DNA of 64,000 nucleotides from CAYUQT01 sp964446835 (GCA_964446835.1 CAYUQT010000050.1:1-64000); one strand, 5' to 3'. Positions 36,812-45,397 are shown, numbered from the stretch's first letter. The notes: generated from the letters alone by a model not told the origin. Numbers and translations are program-made.

Positions 36812-37807
36812 ATGAACACTTGTCGCGTCGCACTCGTCCCGGTGCTGTCGGTCTTCGGCGGTCTTGCGTGGACGCTTTCGGCGCGGGGCGCTGGGTCCCA
36901 GGGATCGCCCGTTCCCAAGAGCATGGTTGGTGCCCTGCCGAAGGGTGTTCACCCAGGGTTCTTCGGTGCGTCTCCTGAAACGGAAGCTGCGAAAGCCGGT
37001 GCTCCACGCGATCCCCCAATGGTGGGGTGGGCGGTAGGTCGATCGGTCGAGTACATGCAAGCCATTCTTCGGGAGGAGTGGCTTCCATCAGACGTCAGCC
37101 AGCCGAACCAGTTCCTGAAGCTTGTCGACGACGACTTCGACGAGATCGACACGGTTCGAGCGGAGTATACGAAGAACGGCTACCACGTGCAGATGGTCCA
37201 GAGTGCAACCCTCTTTGCCCTGCTGCTGACTCCGGAGTCTTCCGGCACCGAGCTCCGTGGAGGGGATGTCTTGGCGATGGTGAAGGCAGTGGGATCACGT
37301 GTGCTGAGACATTGGGATCGAGTCGAGCGGATCTCGTTCGCTTCACCCAAGACGGTTGCCGAGGGCATGTGCGGTCAGCCGAACTCCCGGCTGCGAGAGG
37401 AGATGGCCGCAGCGATTCGGGCCGAGCAGCGCCGGATTGACCAAGCCTTCGCAGAACCTCCGCCTGTGAAGACGCCGCCTCCTTTGGGGAGCCAGCCCAC
37501 GCCGGAACAGGTCAAGATTTCCGTGGAAGCGAACCGGAAACACTACGCAGAATGCCGGGCGCAGGAACAGGAATGTCAGAAGCTCCGGGTTGCCCGTGCG
37601 GCCATGCCGCGCGAGTCGGACCTTTGGTGGGGCTGGGTCGGTTGGTGGACGGACGGCCAACGGATAGGGTTCTATACCGTTACCGGGGCGAGGTTGAGGG
37701 GCGCATGGGGCCCGTCCTACGAGGGCATACCCGAGCGGGCAAAGCACTGGTTCGAGGCTGTTCCGAGCGATCCGGTTCAACAGCAGCTTCGCGGATACAG
37801 GAAGTAG
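36812..37807 (+). CDS. tandem secreted family, member A (unknown function)
   Basis: A 331-residue secreted protein of a family I do not recognise. It has a signal peptide (VALVPVLSVFGGLAWTLSARG) and a mature part containing LREEWLP followed by VRAEYTKNGYHVQMVQSATL and FALLLTPE. A Glu/Gln-rich helix lies at about 220-260, and the shared C-terminal motif is VGWWTDGQRIGFYTV. It ends with EGIPERAKHWFEA. Its closest relatives are the four genes that follow, especially member B (WLPEDD, VRWEKNGYRIEVTQT). I see no catalytic signature. It is followed by a decayed cassette (37929-38101). Confidence 0.8.
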   Translation: MNTCRVALVPVLSVFGGLAWTLSARGAGSQGSPVPKSMVGALPKGVHPGFFGASPETEAAKAGAPRDPPMVGWAVGRSVEYMQAILREEWLPSDVSQPNQFLKLVDDDFDEIDTVRAEYTKNGYHVQMVQSATLFALLLTPESSGTELRGGDVLAMVKAVGSRVLRHWDRVERISFASPKTVAEGMCGQPNSRLREEMAAAIRAEQRRIDQAFAEPPPVKTPPPLGSQPTPEQVKISVEANRKHYAECRAQEQECQKLRVARAAMPRESDLWWGWVGWWTDGQRIGFYTVTGARLRGAWGPSYEGIPERAKHWFEAVPSDPVQQQLRGYRK

Positions 37808-37928
37808 GACTGTGGTTCATTGGCCGCAAGGCGGCTTGCCACCTCGCGGCGGATCAAGCGAGTGCTCTTCTGGATCCGAGAGAACGTCTGCACGGATTCT
37901 GGCGAGGGAGAAGGTCGAGGGCTGAGAT

Positions 37929-38101
37929 ATGACAACATGGCAGAATTGCGTTGTGGTAATGGGTTGCTTCGTTGGGGGGGCTTTATGATCTGTTCGCCGA
38001 AGGGCAGTACTGCCAGGACGCGAATGACCCGAACAGATGGGACGCTGGTGCTGCAATCGAGCACGGTTCTCTATCGCATGGTGACCTCACTTGGCGTGTA
38101 C
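37929..38101 (+). pseudogene. decayed secreted-protein cassette, copy 1
   Basis: ATGACAACATGG opens a signal-peptide-like frame that shifts before the conserved YDLFAEGQYCQDANDPN, then continues with pieces matching copy 3 (GCTGGTGCTGCAATCGAGCACG, then the segment encoding VVTSLGVY). Frameshifts prevent any full product. Confidence 0.7.
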
Positions 38102-38283
38102 GCGGACAGCGGGAATGGGGACGCCAATACGAACGATACGTGGTTCGACAGCGGGCAGGCGTTCTACCTGCCGAACCCGGAACTTGAAAGAGCTGCGTCT
38201 CCTTTGTGTGCTCCTGGAAGTCCTGCTCTGAGCGCCGATATCCAGAGCGCTACCAGGTTTGGCACGTACTCGTGAGGTGTTTC

Positions 38284-39096
38284 ATGAAGACGCAATCGAT
38301 GGCTCTGGTTGTGGTTGGCGCGTTGTTGCAGAGCGTCTTGGGCGCATCGCCGCCTGTGGCGACTCGCGCAGGTACGTCAACGCGGCCCGTGGTGCGAGAT
38401 TTCGTCTTTGCGCCGCTTGTGCGGCAGATGCTGGTGTGGCCCGACGAGGAGAAGGTCTCGGGACCGCAACGGCTTCCTGTGCCGGCAGGAGCGTTCTGGC
38501 CTGTGGAGCATACGCTCGAATGGATCGCCAAGACCATCGCTCCGAATTGGCTGCCCGAGGACGATCTTCGCAGCCAGATTGTTCTCATACGGAGGGAGTA
38601 CGGACCGTTGAGTGCGTCGCACGTTCGATGGGAGAAGAACGGGTATCGCATTGAGGTGACCCAGACACGCGGGATCATCGTGATCAAGCTGACGCCTATG
38701 GACAGTGGGATTGCCCGAGCGGAGTCGCTGCCGGACTATGCGTGGCAGATGTGCGAGCGGGTAATCCGCGACTCCTATGAAAGAGAAGATCTAATGGGAG
38801 GGAAGAAGCGTGTAAGCGATATTCACGGATTCATCAGAGAGTATTCGTTTTCATGCGGGTGGGTTGGCGCCGTCCAGGGGGGTATGGCGGGGGCACCGTG
38901 GTCAGACTTCAGCAAGGAACTCGGCTTGCTGGAGAAAGATCCCGTGCGTCCGTACAACCTGATGTGGTACACGCGCGTGGGCTGGTACACCGATGGGAGA
39001 ATGGTGGCATTCTGGGCGCCCAAGACCGAGGGAGATTCCTGGATGCCCTCGCCCAACTGCTCAGGCGACCCGGTTGGGGGTAATTGGTTCAAATGA
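38284..39096 (+). CDS. tandem secreted family, member B (unknown function)
   Basis: A 270-residue protein with a signal peptide (SMALVVVGALLQSVLGA). Mature segments: FAPLVRQMLVWPDEEK, IAPNWLPEDDLRSQ, VRWEKNGYRIEVTQTRGIIV and IKLTPMDSG, then the family C-terminal motif VGWYTDGRMVAFWAPK. It is intermediate between member A (WLP-D, KNGY) and members C-E. The start is chosen at the Met before the signal peptide with GAGGTG upstream. The gap to member C is only 60 bp and has no decayed cassette. Confidence 0.8.
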   Translation: MKTQSMALVVVGALLQSVLGASPPVATRAGTSTRPVVRDFVFAPLVRQMLVWPDEEKVSGPQRLPVPAGAFWPVEHTLEWIAKTIAPNWLPEDDLRSQIVLIRREYGPLSASHVRWEKNGYRIEVTQTRGIIVIKLTPMDSGIARAESLPDYAWQMCERVIRDSYEREDLMGGKKRVSDIHGFIREYSFSCGWVGAVQGGMAGAPWSDFSKELGLLEKDPVRPYNLMWYTRVGWYTDGRMVAFWAPKTEGDSWMPSPNCSGDPVGGNWFK

Positions 39097-39156
39097 TCGG
39101 GGTTATCCGTGGCGTGCGCGACGAGGGGCAGAGACGTCGGAACGAGGAGACAGAGC

Positions 39157-40059
39157 ATGGTTGCAGTTCTGCATTTCTGGGCCCTTGGCCTGACGCTGTT
39201 TGGTGCAAGTCAGCCTTTGGGCAGTGACAAGGATAACACACTGTACGCTGAGCTTCGAACGGCGTTCAACGATGTCTGCGCGTACCTGGCGCTGGGTGAT
39301 TTTCCGGAAAGGCGACGGCTGGCGACCGACGGTTCGCCGGTGCTCATGGACACGCCCTACGGGCCGATCAAGGAGCGGATGGATCTCCAACCCAGGATTG
39401 GCACGGCTCGGGCGTGGATAAGGGACATCATTCGCCGGGATGTTGCTCCACCAAAGGATGCGGAGTTCCGCGTGTACAAGCAAGAGTACAATCCTCGGCT
39501 TGGCAGGGGGTCTGATTGGTTCAACTTCGATGGCTACGACACGCTGACCGTGAGCTACACGGTTGGCGGAGATCGCGTACAGATATCGCAGGTGATCTGG
39601 GTGCTCGCGCTGACGGTGGAGGGACCGGACACGACTTGTGAGCTGACGGAACGGGTCGTGCGGGGTCTGCCGGAACGCATTCGGTCGTTGATGGCGAAGT
39701 ACCTGATACCGCAGCCGCAGGAAGAGCTGGAGTTCCAACCTGCGAAGCTCCACACGCGGTGTATCACCGCCGATGGATCACTGGTGAGGCCGACGACAAC
39801 ACAGTCGCGCGAAGGGCGAGGGGCGGAATCTGCAAAGAGCACCGATGGGATCGCATACGCGTTGATCGGGTGGTGGGCCGACGGGAAGCGGATGGGGCTT
39901 CTGCTGTTCAAGGTGCCTCCCGGTCCGACGGGAGTTGCTCCTGGGATATCGCCGAGCTTCAACAGAGGGTGGCTTCTGCGACGGAGGGCGCCAGACGACT
40001 ACAAGCGGCTGGCAGAGGAGTACCGCACCTCGACGATGCCTGCGCAGAAGACCGAATGA
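39157..40059 (+). CDS. tandem secreted family, member C (unknown function)
   Basis: A 300-residue protein with a signal peptide (VAVLHFWALGLTLFGASQ). Conserved segments: NDVCAYLALGDFPERRRLAT, IIRRDVAPPKDAEFRVYKQE, NFDGYDTLTVSYTVGGDRVQ, ISQVIWVLALTVEGPDTTC and IGWWADGKRMGLLLFKVPPG. Its first 20 or so codons and 25 bases of leader are almost identical to member D, so the C/D duplication is recent. GAGGAG precedes the start. It is followed by cassette copy 2. Confidence 0.85.
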   Translation: MVAVLHFWALGLTLFGASQPLGSDKDNTLYAELRTAFNDVCAYLALGDFPERRRLATDGSPVLMDTPYGPIKERMDLQPRIGTARAWIRDIIRRDVAPPKDAEFRVYKQEYNPRLGRGSDWFNFDGYDTLTVSYTVGGDRVQISQVIWVLALTVEGPDTTCELTERVVRGLPERIRSLMAKYLIPQPQEELEFQPAKLHTRCITADGSLVRPTTTQSREGRGAESAKSTDGIAYALIGWWADGKRMGLLLFKVPPGPTGVAPGISPSFNRGWLLRRRAPDDYKRLAEEYRTSTMPAQKTE

Positions 40060-40148
40060 GAAGGTCGTCTCGATGGATGCATGGCGGATGAGGTCGGGTG
40101 GGTGGCTTGACACGAGGTGGTGGGAAAGAGGCTGCTGAGGGTTCAGAT

Positions 40149-40240
40149 ATGACAACATGGCGGACGTGCATTGTGTTGTGTCGTTGGGACGTTTTCGGGG
40201 GTCGCGCTGGGGGAATTCTATGATCTGTTCGCCGATGGGC
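40149..40240 (+). pseudogene. decayed secreted-protein cassette, copy 2 (short)
   Basis: This has the same ATGACAACATGGCGGACGTG start and the GGGGGAATTCTATGATCTG core as the other copies. It breaks off right after GCCGATGGGC, 30 bases before the member D leader. The frame between signal peptide (MTTWRTCIVLC) and VVGTFSGVALGEFYDLFADG is broken by one base. Confidence 0.7.
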
Positions 40241-40292
40241 GGCAAGGAATAGAGCAGAGGTCGATACGGACGTCGGAACGAGGAGACAGAGC

Positions 40293-41186
40293 ATGGTTGC
40301 AGTTCTGCATTTCTGGGCCCTTGGCCTGATGCTGTTTGGTGCAAGTCAGCCTTTTGGAGGTGACAAGGACAACACACTGTACGCAGAGCTTCGAGCAGCG
40401 TTCAATGATGTCTGTGCCTACTTGGCGCTGGGCGACTTTCCGGAAAGGCGACGGCTGGCGACCGACGGTTCGCCGGTGCTTATGGACACGCCGTACGGGC
40501 CGATCAAGGAGCAGATCGACTTTGGACCCGCTACTCGTACGGCTCGGGTGTGGATCGGCGATATCGTCCGCAAGGAGGTTGTTCCGCCATCCAGTGCGGA
40601 GTTTCGGGCCTACAAAGAGGTGTACAACCCCGAGCTTCACCGGGACAACAAGTGGTCGAATTTCGATGGCTACGACGCGCTGACGGTGAGCTACGTGGTC
40701 GGCGGTGATCGCGTACAGATATCACAGGTGATCTGGGTGCTCGCGCTGACGGTGGAGGGACCGGATACGGCTTGTGAACTGACGGCGGAGGGCGTGCAGG
40801 CTCTGCCGGAACGCATTCGGTCGTTGATGGCGAAGTATTTGATACCACAGGATGAGTCGGAATTCCAACCCGCGAAGCTCCACACACAGTGTGTCACGGC
40901 CGCGCAATTGGTGCGGCGGCCGACCACTGAATCGCGCGGAGGGCAAGGGGCGGATTCCACGAAGAACGTCCGTCGGCCAAGATATGATCCCATTGGCTGG
41001 TGGGCCGACGGGAAGCGGATGGGGCTTCTGTTGTTCAAGGTGCCTCCGGGTTTGACAGGTGCTGCACCCGGGATCACGCCGGACCACAACAGGGGCATGC
41101 TTCTGCCACGAAGGGCTCGGGACGACTACAAGCGGCTGGCGGAGGAGTACCGCGCCTCTACGATGCCTGCGCAGAAGCGAGAGTGA
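40293..41186 (+). CDS. tandem secreted family, member D (unknown function)
   Basis: A 297-residue close paralogue of member C, with signal peptide VAVLHFWALGLMLFGASQ and matching segments throughout: NDVCAYLALGDFPERRRLAT, RDNKWSNFDGYDALTVSYVV, ISQVIWVLALTVEGPDTAC and IGWWADGKRMGLLLFKVPPG. Divergence is greatest at the putative loops around 95-115 and 225-240. GAGGAG lies upstream as for C. It is followed by cassette copy 3. Function is unknown; the conserved hydrophobic strand after QISQ and the Trp-Asp-Gly C-terminal motif are the best family markers. Confidence 0.85.
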   Translation: MVAVLHFWALGLMLFGASQPFGGDKDNTLYAELRAAFNDVCAYLALGDFPERRRLATDGSPVLMDTPYGPIKEQIDFGPATRTARVWIGDIVRKEVVPPSSAEFRAYKEVYNPELHRDNKWSNFDGYDALTVSYVVGGDRVQISQVIWVLALTVEGPDTACELTAEGVQALPERIRSLMAKYLIPQDESEFQPAKLHTQCVTAAQLVRRPTTESRGGQGADSTKNVRRPRYDPIGWWADGKRMGLLLFKVPPGLTGAAPGITPDHNRGMLLPRRARDDYKRLAEEYRASTMPAQKRE

Positions 41187-41272
41187 TTCATCGGTGTTCA
41201 GAGATGCATGACGGCTGAGGGCGGGTGGGTGGGTTGATGCGAGGGTGTGGGAGAGAAGCTGAGGGTTGATAC

Positions 41273-41615
41273 ATGACAACGTGGCGGACGTGCATTGCGT
41301 TGTGTCGTTGGGACGTTCTCGGGGAGCGCGCTGGGGGAATTCTATGATCTCTTCGCCGATGGGCAGTACTGCCAGGACGCGAATGCCCCGAACGCGTTTG
41401 ACCCGAATGGGTGGGACGCGGACAACCCGCACTGGAGGAAGATGATCCTGGAGGCTCGCACCTCGTCATCGTTCGCCGTGAGGGATGGGGCGCTGGTGCT
41501 GCAATCGAGCACGATCTTCTATCGCGTGGTGACCTCGCTTGGCGTGTACTTGGATCCTGGGTCTTGCCCGGAATACGATTGGATGGATGCGACTCATCCG
41601 TATCCCCAATACTGA
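41273..41615 (+). pseudogene. decayed secreted-protein cassette, copy 3 (longest body)
   Basis: The start codon ATGACAACGTGG is out of frame by one base with the body. The body, in frame from 41295, reads CVVGTFSGSALGEFYDLFAD, GQYCQDANAPNAFDPNGWD, then MILEARTSSSFAVRDGALVL and STIFYRVVTSLGVYLDPGS, and stops at 41615. It looks like the N-terminal part of a secreted protein whose C-terminal part survives in copy 4. Confidence 0.7.
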
Positions 41616-41673
41616 TCGCACCTGAAATCAAATGCTGGAACGCAGATCCCTCTTGCAGGAGGAGACAGGAACC

Positions 41674-42582
41674 ATGTGGATTACGTCGTGTGTGGTGAGC
41701 GTTGGCGTGGGTGTGTTCGCCCTTGGCGCGGACGTTCCCACGCCCGGAGTCATGAAAGAGCGTCCGCTCCGTGATCTGAGAGAGTATCTCGGGCCCGTGC
41801 CGACGTATCTGGCGTCAGGGATGTTCGATGAGAGGCGGCGAGTTCCCATGGATGATTCCTATACCGTGGACGAGATGGAGTTCGGCGCGATGAGGATCAA
41901 GGGTTTGGCAAGAGTCCCCGCGCAAACGGCACGTTTCTTGATCAACCTCACCCTTCCGAAAGAACTTCAGCCGCCGAAGGACGCGGCGTTTCGCGCGTAT
42001 CGCCGACAGTACCGGAAGGGCGGCGACGCAGACGATCGACTCTCGGACTACGATGGCTACGATACCGTCGTGGTTGACTATTCGTGCGGTGGGGATCGGA
42101 TTCAGATTGCACAGACATGCTGGGTCCTTGCGATGACGATCGAGGGGCCGGACACCCGGTGTGACGTGGACGGATCGACGGATGGTCTGACCCAGCAGGC
42201 AAGGAATCTCATTGGGCGCTGGCTGATTCTGCGGGAGGAGCCGGTCTTCGAGACTCCAAAGCGGTTTGCGGCTTGTGTGGCCGCGAAGAGAGTGGAGATC
42301 GGGCGGAGGTCACAATCGAGGGCTGAGAGGGAGGGGGCATCGGGGGATTCCACGAGTTCGAGCAGCGAGGTCATGCGGGCGTACTGTATCGGGTGGTGGT
42401 GTGACGGCGTGCGGTTTGGATTCCTGTGCTGGAGGCTTGGTGACCCACGTTCGGGGGTCGGATCGGCAGTGGACCCTGCGTTCAACCGAAATTGGTTCGA
42501 TCGCCCTCGGAACTTGGACACGGCCCGGCGCATGGCTGCGGAGTACCGTGCAAGCACCGCACCAGGCAAGACCCAGGAGTAG
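41674..42582 (+). CDS. tandem secreted family, member E (unknown function)
   Basis: A 302-residue protein with a signal peptide (ITSCVVSVGVGVFALGAD). It shares with C and D the segments LPKELQPPKDAAFRAYRRQY, YDGYDTVVVDYSCGGDRIQ, IAQTCWVLAMTIEGPDTRC and CIGWWCDGVRFGFLCWRL. It is the most divergent of the C/D/E subgroup. AGGAGGAG upstream fixes the start at 41674 rather than the in-frame Met at 41632. It ends the array and is followed by cassette copy 4. Confidence 0.83.
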   Translation: MWITSCVVSVGVGVFALGADVPTPGVMKERPLRDLREYLGPVPTYLASGMFDERRRVPMDDSYTVDEMEFGAMRIKGLARVPAQTARFLINLTLPKELQPPKDAAFRAYRRQYRKGGDADDRLSDYDGYDTVVVDYSCGGDRIQIAQTCWVLAMTIEGPDTRCDVDGSTDGLTQQARNLIGRWLILREEPVFETPKRFAACVAAKRVEIGRRSQSRAEREGASGDSTSSSSEVMRAYCIGWWCDGVRFGFLCWRLGDPRSGVGSAVDPAFNRNWFDRPRNLDTARRMAAEYRASTAPGKTQE

Positions 42583-42737
42583 GGTGCCTTGTGGAGGTCC
42601 AGGCGCGGATCTACGAGGGCACATGGCGGCCTAAGCGGCTTCGAGACAGACATCGCGTAATTGCAGATGAATCGATTGGCGCGAAGGGACGGAGGGTAGA
42701 GTTGCGCATGACGAGCAGTAGTATCAAGGGTTCAGAC

Positions 42738-43031
42738 ATGACAACATGGCGGACGTGAACTGTTTTAGTGGGATGTGTCGTTGGGACGTTCTCGGGGGGC
42801 GCGATGGGGGATTTTTATGACCTCTTCGCCGATGGGCAGTACTGCCAGGATGCGAATGACCTGAACGCGTTCGATCCGAATTACGGGACGACAGATTCCA
42901 ACAGCGTGCTGTTTCTGTCGATGACGCAGGATACGGAGGTGGTGGCGTATTTCCGTTGCGGCAGCGGGCTGGGGGCGTTGCCGCTGTTGACGGTGCTGGG
43001 CGTGTGGTTGGTGTGGCGCCAGCGGCGGTAG
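42738..43031 (+). pseudogene. cassette copy 4, retaining the C-terminal sorting signal
   Basis: The opening ATG frame hits a stop after MTTWRT. An alternative GTG at 42768 gives an 87-residue frame: CVVGTFSGGAMGDFYDLFAD, GQYCQDAND, then a junction to the tail of the InlB-like domain (GTTDSNSVLFLSMTQDTEVV, AYFRCGSG) and the helix ALPLLTVLGVWLVW with RQRR. A large internal part is missing relative to a full protein of this class. It could be expressed as a minimal anchored peptide, but deletion is the simpler reading. Confidence 0.7.
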
Positions 43032-43677
43032 AAGGGGTTCGAGGGAGACAGGATTGGTTATTCGCCGCCCCGCCGGGGCGGTAGGTTGAGGATGGGTGGT
43101 TCACCACGGGCTCCGCTGCGCTCCGCCCGCGGCTACAGTCGTTCGCCCCGTTGGGGCGAGTGGCCGGGGTTCGGCCGGGTATCCGGATCGAGACGATCCG
43201 GTTCGGAGGGCGGCGTGGGCGGGGGGTGAGAGTGCTTGCCCGGGGTTCGCTGCGCTCACGCTGGGCTATGATCGGTTGTCGCTCCGGGACTGGGAGGCGG
43301 GGACAAGCGTTCTGTCGTCCCTACGGGACTTGGGGTTGGTCGTCACGTCCGGATCCCAGTGATGAATCGCTGGGCTATTGTCGGATGTGCCTACGGCACC
43401 CGTATGTCGGATCGAGGTCGGCGGGCCGTGCGCTGAAAAAGACGATGGTGGTCTTCGTTGTGGGGGACCGGGTCGGGGACGGATACCGAGGGGACAGGCA
43501 CCGATTCCGGTCGCTTCGGTGTTGGGAGCGGGGAGGTCGGAATCGGAGCCAGTCGCCTGCGGCTCGCGGGCAGGCTTGCCTTCTCGTCGGGCGGCGGCGC
43601 GGTGCGTCGTTTCGAGCCGCAAACGGAGTCGCTTGCGGTGTTAATGTGCGGAGAGCCGTCGCAAAAGGGCGGAGGTC
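43032..43677. other. GC-rich spacer without genes
   Basis: Apart from a REP-like element at its start, no gene is supported. Several overlapping open frames exist on both strands, as expected at this GC content, and none resembles protein. Confidence 0.55.
43065..43159. repeat. REP-like paired GC hairpins
   Basis: CCGCCCC-GCC-GGGGCGG (43065-43081) and TCGCCCC-GTT-GGGGCGA (43143-43159) are two short perfect hairpins about 60 bp apart, flanking 'ccacgggctccgctgcgctccgcccg'. This paired layout is typical of dispersed REP/BIME-like elements. Confidence 0.5.
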
Positions 43678-43706
43678 TTGACAGGTTGCGAGCGGGTCGT
43701 CAGAAT
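43678..43706 (+). promoter_or_regulatory. promoter of tRNA-Asp gene
   Basis: TTGACA (43678-43683), 17-nt spacer, CAGAAT (43701-43706), about 50 bp before the tRNA. Spacing and -35 are ideal for a housekeeping promoter. Confidence 0.6.
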
Positions 43707-43757
43707 AGTCGCGCTGGACAGGTGATTGTGACCCCACTGGGGTTCGGTCCCAGTGTT

Positions 43758-43831
43758 GGGGGCGTAGCTCAATTGGTTAGAGTACTGGACTGTCGATCCA
43801 GTGGTTGCGGGTTCGAATCCCGTCGCCCTCG
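43758..43831 (+). tRNA. tRNA-Asp (anticodon GTC)
   Basis: A full cloverleaf: acceptor GGGGGCG with CGCCCTC and discriminator G, D arm GCTC...GAGT, anticodon arm CTGGA-CTGTCGA-TCCAG with GTC, and T arm GCGGG-TTCGAAT-CCCGT. CCA is not encoded. It is flanked by a promoter and an intrinsic terminator, so it is a single-gene unit. Confidence 0.97.
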
Positions 43832-43835
43832 TAAA

Positions 43836-43870
43836 GGGTTGTCCGATGGTGTGTCGGGCAGCCCTTTTTT
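43836..43870 (+). terminator. intrinsic terminator after tRNA-Asp
   Basis: GGGTTGTCCGA pairs with TCGGGCAGCCC (11 bp including G-U pairs) and is followed directly by TTTTTT, 5 bases after the tRNA. Confidence 0.9.
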
Positions 43871-43987
43871 CGTGCGCTGAGGGAAGAGGCGTGGGGGCCT
43901 GGGCGTCGGTGGCGACCGCCGGATCGTGACGGGGGGAACTCGTCCAGGTGACTGGTGAGGCCGTCGCCTCGTCGCGCGAGGGCTGCT

Positions 43988-44389
43988 CTATCGCGATGCG
44001 TCGATGAAGCCTTGCTCTTGGAAGTGCCCGTCAAAGGCAAACACCGACTTGATGCCCCTTCGTCGCAGGACCTCGAAGCTGGCACAATCCACAAGACTGA
44101 GGTCTCTGCGATCGGCTGTCACGAGGGCCGCGAGTGCCGCCTGGTGGGCTTCCTCGGTTATCCATTCAACGACCAGGAGAGGCAGGATGTCTTCAATGAA
44201 CGCTCGTACCGCCTCCATCCCAAGGCGGGATTGGAGGAGTGTCACGGTTTCGAGGAGGACGTAGTTCGAGGTTTCCAGCGGGGTGTCATCGGTGAGGAGC
44301 TTGTTCCAGATTGGGACAGCCTGTGAGTTGAATCGGTCGTCTGCGTTGATTACCGCCATGAAGGCGGACGTATCCACGAACACGGTCAT
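43988..44389 (-). CDS. PIN-domain toxin (VapC-type)
   Basis: A 133-residue PIN-domain ribonuclease. It opens MTVFVDTSAFMAV with the first catalytic Asp; further acidic residues are Glu in YVLLETVTLL and Asp in LSLVDCASFEVLRR, with Asp again in FAFDGHF. Such toxins cleave tRNA or rRNA and are neutralised by a cognate DNA-binding antitoxin. The start overlaps the upstream antitoxin stop by 4 bp (ATGA), the standard order and coupling. Type II toxin-antitoxin function is thus well supported; the RNA target is unknown. Confidence 0.92.
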   Translation of the reverse strand: MTVFVDTSAFMAVINADDRFNSQAVPIWNKLLTDDTPLETSNYVLLETVTLLQSRLGMEAVRAFIEDILPLLVVEWITEEAHQAALAALVTADRRDLSLVDCASFEVLRRRGIKSVFAFDGHFQEQGFIDASR

Positions 44390-44640
44390 CGTGAGTAGGC
44401 CTCCGCCAGGTACACGTCATGGTTCTCAGCGATGTCCGTCTTGCCCAACTTGAACCGTCCGGCCATCTGCATCGCCCTCCGACGCATCTCATCTCTGCTG
44501 ACCGACGAAGGGGAGGAGGCTCTTAAGTACATGGCAGTTCCGCGGCGGATGATCTCGGCCATTGAGACACCCTGGGCCTTCGCCACTCTTTGGAGGGATT
44601 CATACTGTTCTTTGTCTAACTGAATCTGGGTGCGAATCAT
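44386..44640 (-). CDS. ribbon-helix-helix antitoxin
   Basis: An 84-residue protein with an N-terminal ribbon-helix-helix: strand MIRTQIQLDKEQYESL, then helices with VAKAQGVSMAEIIRRG. The C-terminal half (SVSRDEMRRRAMQMAGRFKL) is the likely toxin-binding tail. It precedes and overlaps the PIN toxin gene. By analogy with other RHH antitoxins it should bind and repress its own promoter upstream of 44640, where I see no obvious palindrome. Confidence 0.9.
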   Translation of the reverse strand: MIRTQIQLDKEQYESLQRVAKAQGVSMAEIIRRGTAMYLRASSPSSVSRDEMRRRAMQMAGRFKLGKTDIAENHDVYLAEAYSR

Positions 44641-44905
44641 GTGGCGACCTCCCTCAATAGTGCTTACAGATCATACAAAATGATAACACATGCTGCCCTC
44701 GGAGTCAAAGAAGGCCCCGCGAGGAATGTCAGGAGGGTCCACGTGATGATCTACACCACGATATGTCGGATACGTGGGTCGAGAGGGGCAGGCCGTCGTT
44801 TCGAGAAGCGGACCGCGAAACGATGGCCTGACTCGTCGGCGAAACGGCTCGCGGGTACGCCTGGCCTCCCGCATCCGGTACCGTCAACCTCAACCTTAGA
44901 AGGCT

Positions 44906-45397
44906 CTAGAAGAACTTTGGTTTGAGTCCGAGGGTCTTTCGGATCGTGGCGATTTGGCCGGTATGGAAGCCTTCGTGCCATGCCAGGCTCAACAGCGCAC
45001 ATCCGACGTCCGGCCAGAGGTGCGACCATTCGCTCGGCATCGGGCGGTCGAAGATGTCATCGGGGGCGGCGTCCAGGGCCGTCAGGAGTGTCTGACGCTG
45101 GGCCTTCAGATACGCGATCACCTCGTCGGGGGAGGGGTAAGCCGCCGGGTCGGATTGTGGGGTGGACCCGGGGGCAAAGAGCCCTGCCCACGGCGGTGGC
45201 GGTTCAGCGGGCTTGCCGGTGAGGGTTGAGATAGCCAGGTCGTCAACGACGGCGATGTGGCCGACGCTCCACAAGACGTGGTTGGCATTCGGTTGGGGTT
45301 GCCAACACCACTTGTCGGCCGGGATGTCTTCGATGAGTCCCAGCAGGGCCATGCGGGCCCGTTCGAAGAGAAACCGAGTGCGTTTCTTGTCGGCCAT
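44906..45397 (-). CDS. DinB-family protein
   Basis: A 163-residue four-helix-bundle protein of the DinB/YfiT superfamily. It has the three metal-binding His positions typical of the fold: NHVLWSVGHIAVVDD in the second helix and LAWHEGFHTGQIATIRK in the last. Many members are metal-dependent thiol (bacillithiol/mycothiol) transferases, but most are unassigned. GGAGG precedes the Met at 45397; an in-frame Met 21 residues earlier is not supported. It lies downstream of the rplU terminator on the same strand. The name refers to the fold family, not to the DNA polymerase. Confidence 0.88.
   Translation of the reverse strand: MADKKRTRFLFERARMALLGLIEDIPADKWCWQPQPNANHVLWSVGHIAVVDDLAISTLTGKPAEPPPPWAGLFAPGSTPQSDPAAYPSPDEVIAYLKAQRQTLLTALDAAPDDIFDRPMPSEWSHLWPDVGCALLSLAWHEGFHTGQIATIRKTLGLKPKFF

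Noticed and set aside
35860..36924. In-frame N-terminal extension of the sulfatase-like protein (about 355 residues)
   Set aside because: It translates the direct repeats (recurring SETFAASPAH and FQLLT units) and precedes a perfect signal anchor, so it is an artefact of repeats lacking stops.
43151..43880. Overlapping open frames in the spacer before and across tRNA-Asp
   Set aside because: Arg/Gly-rich noise; one runs through the tRNA gene itself.
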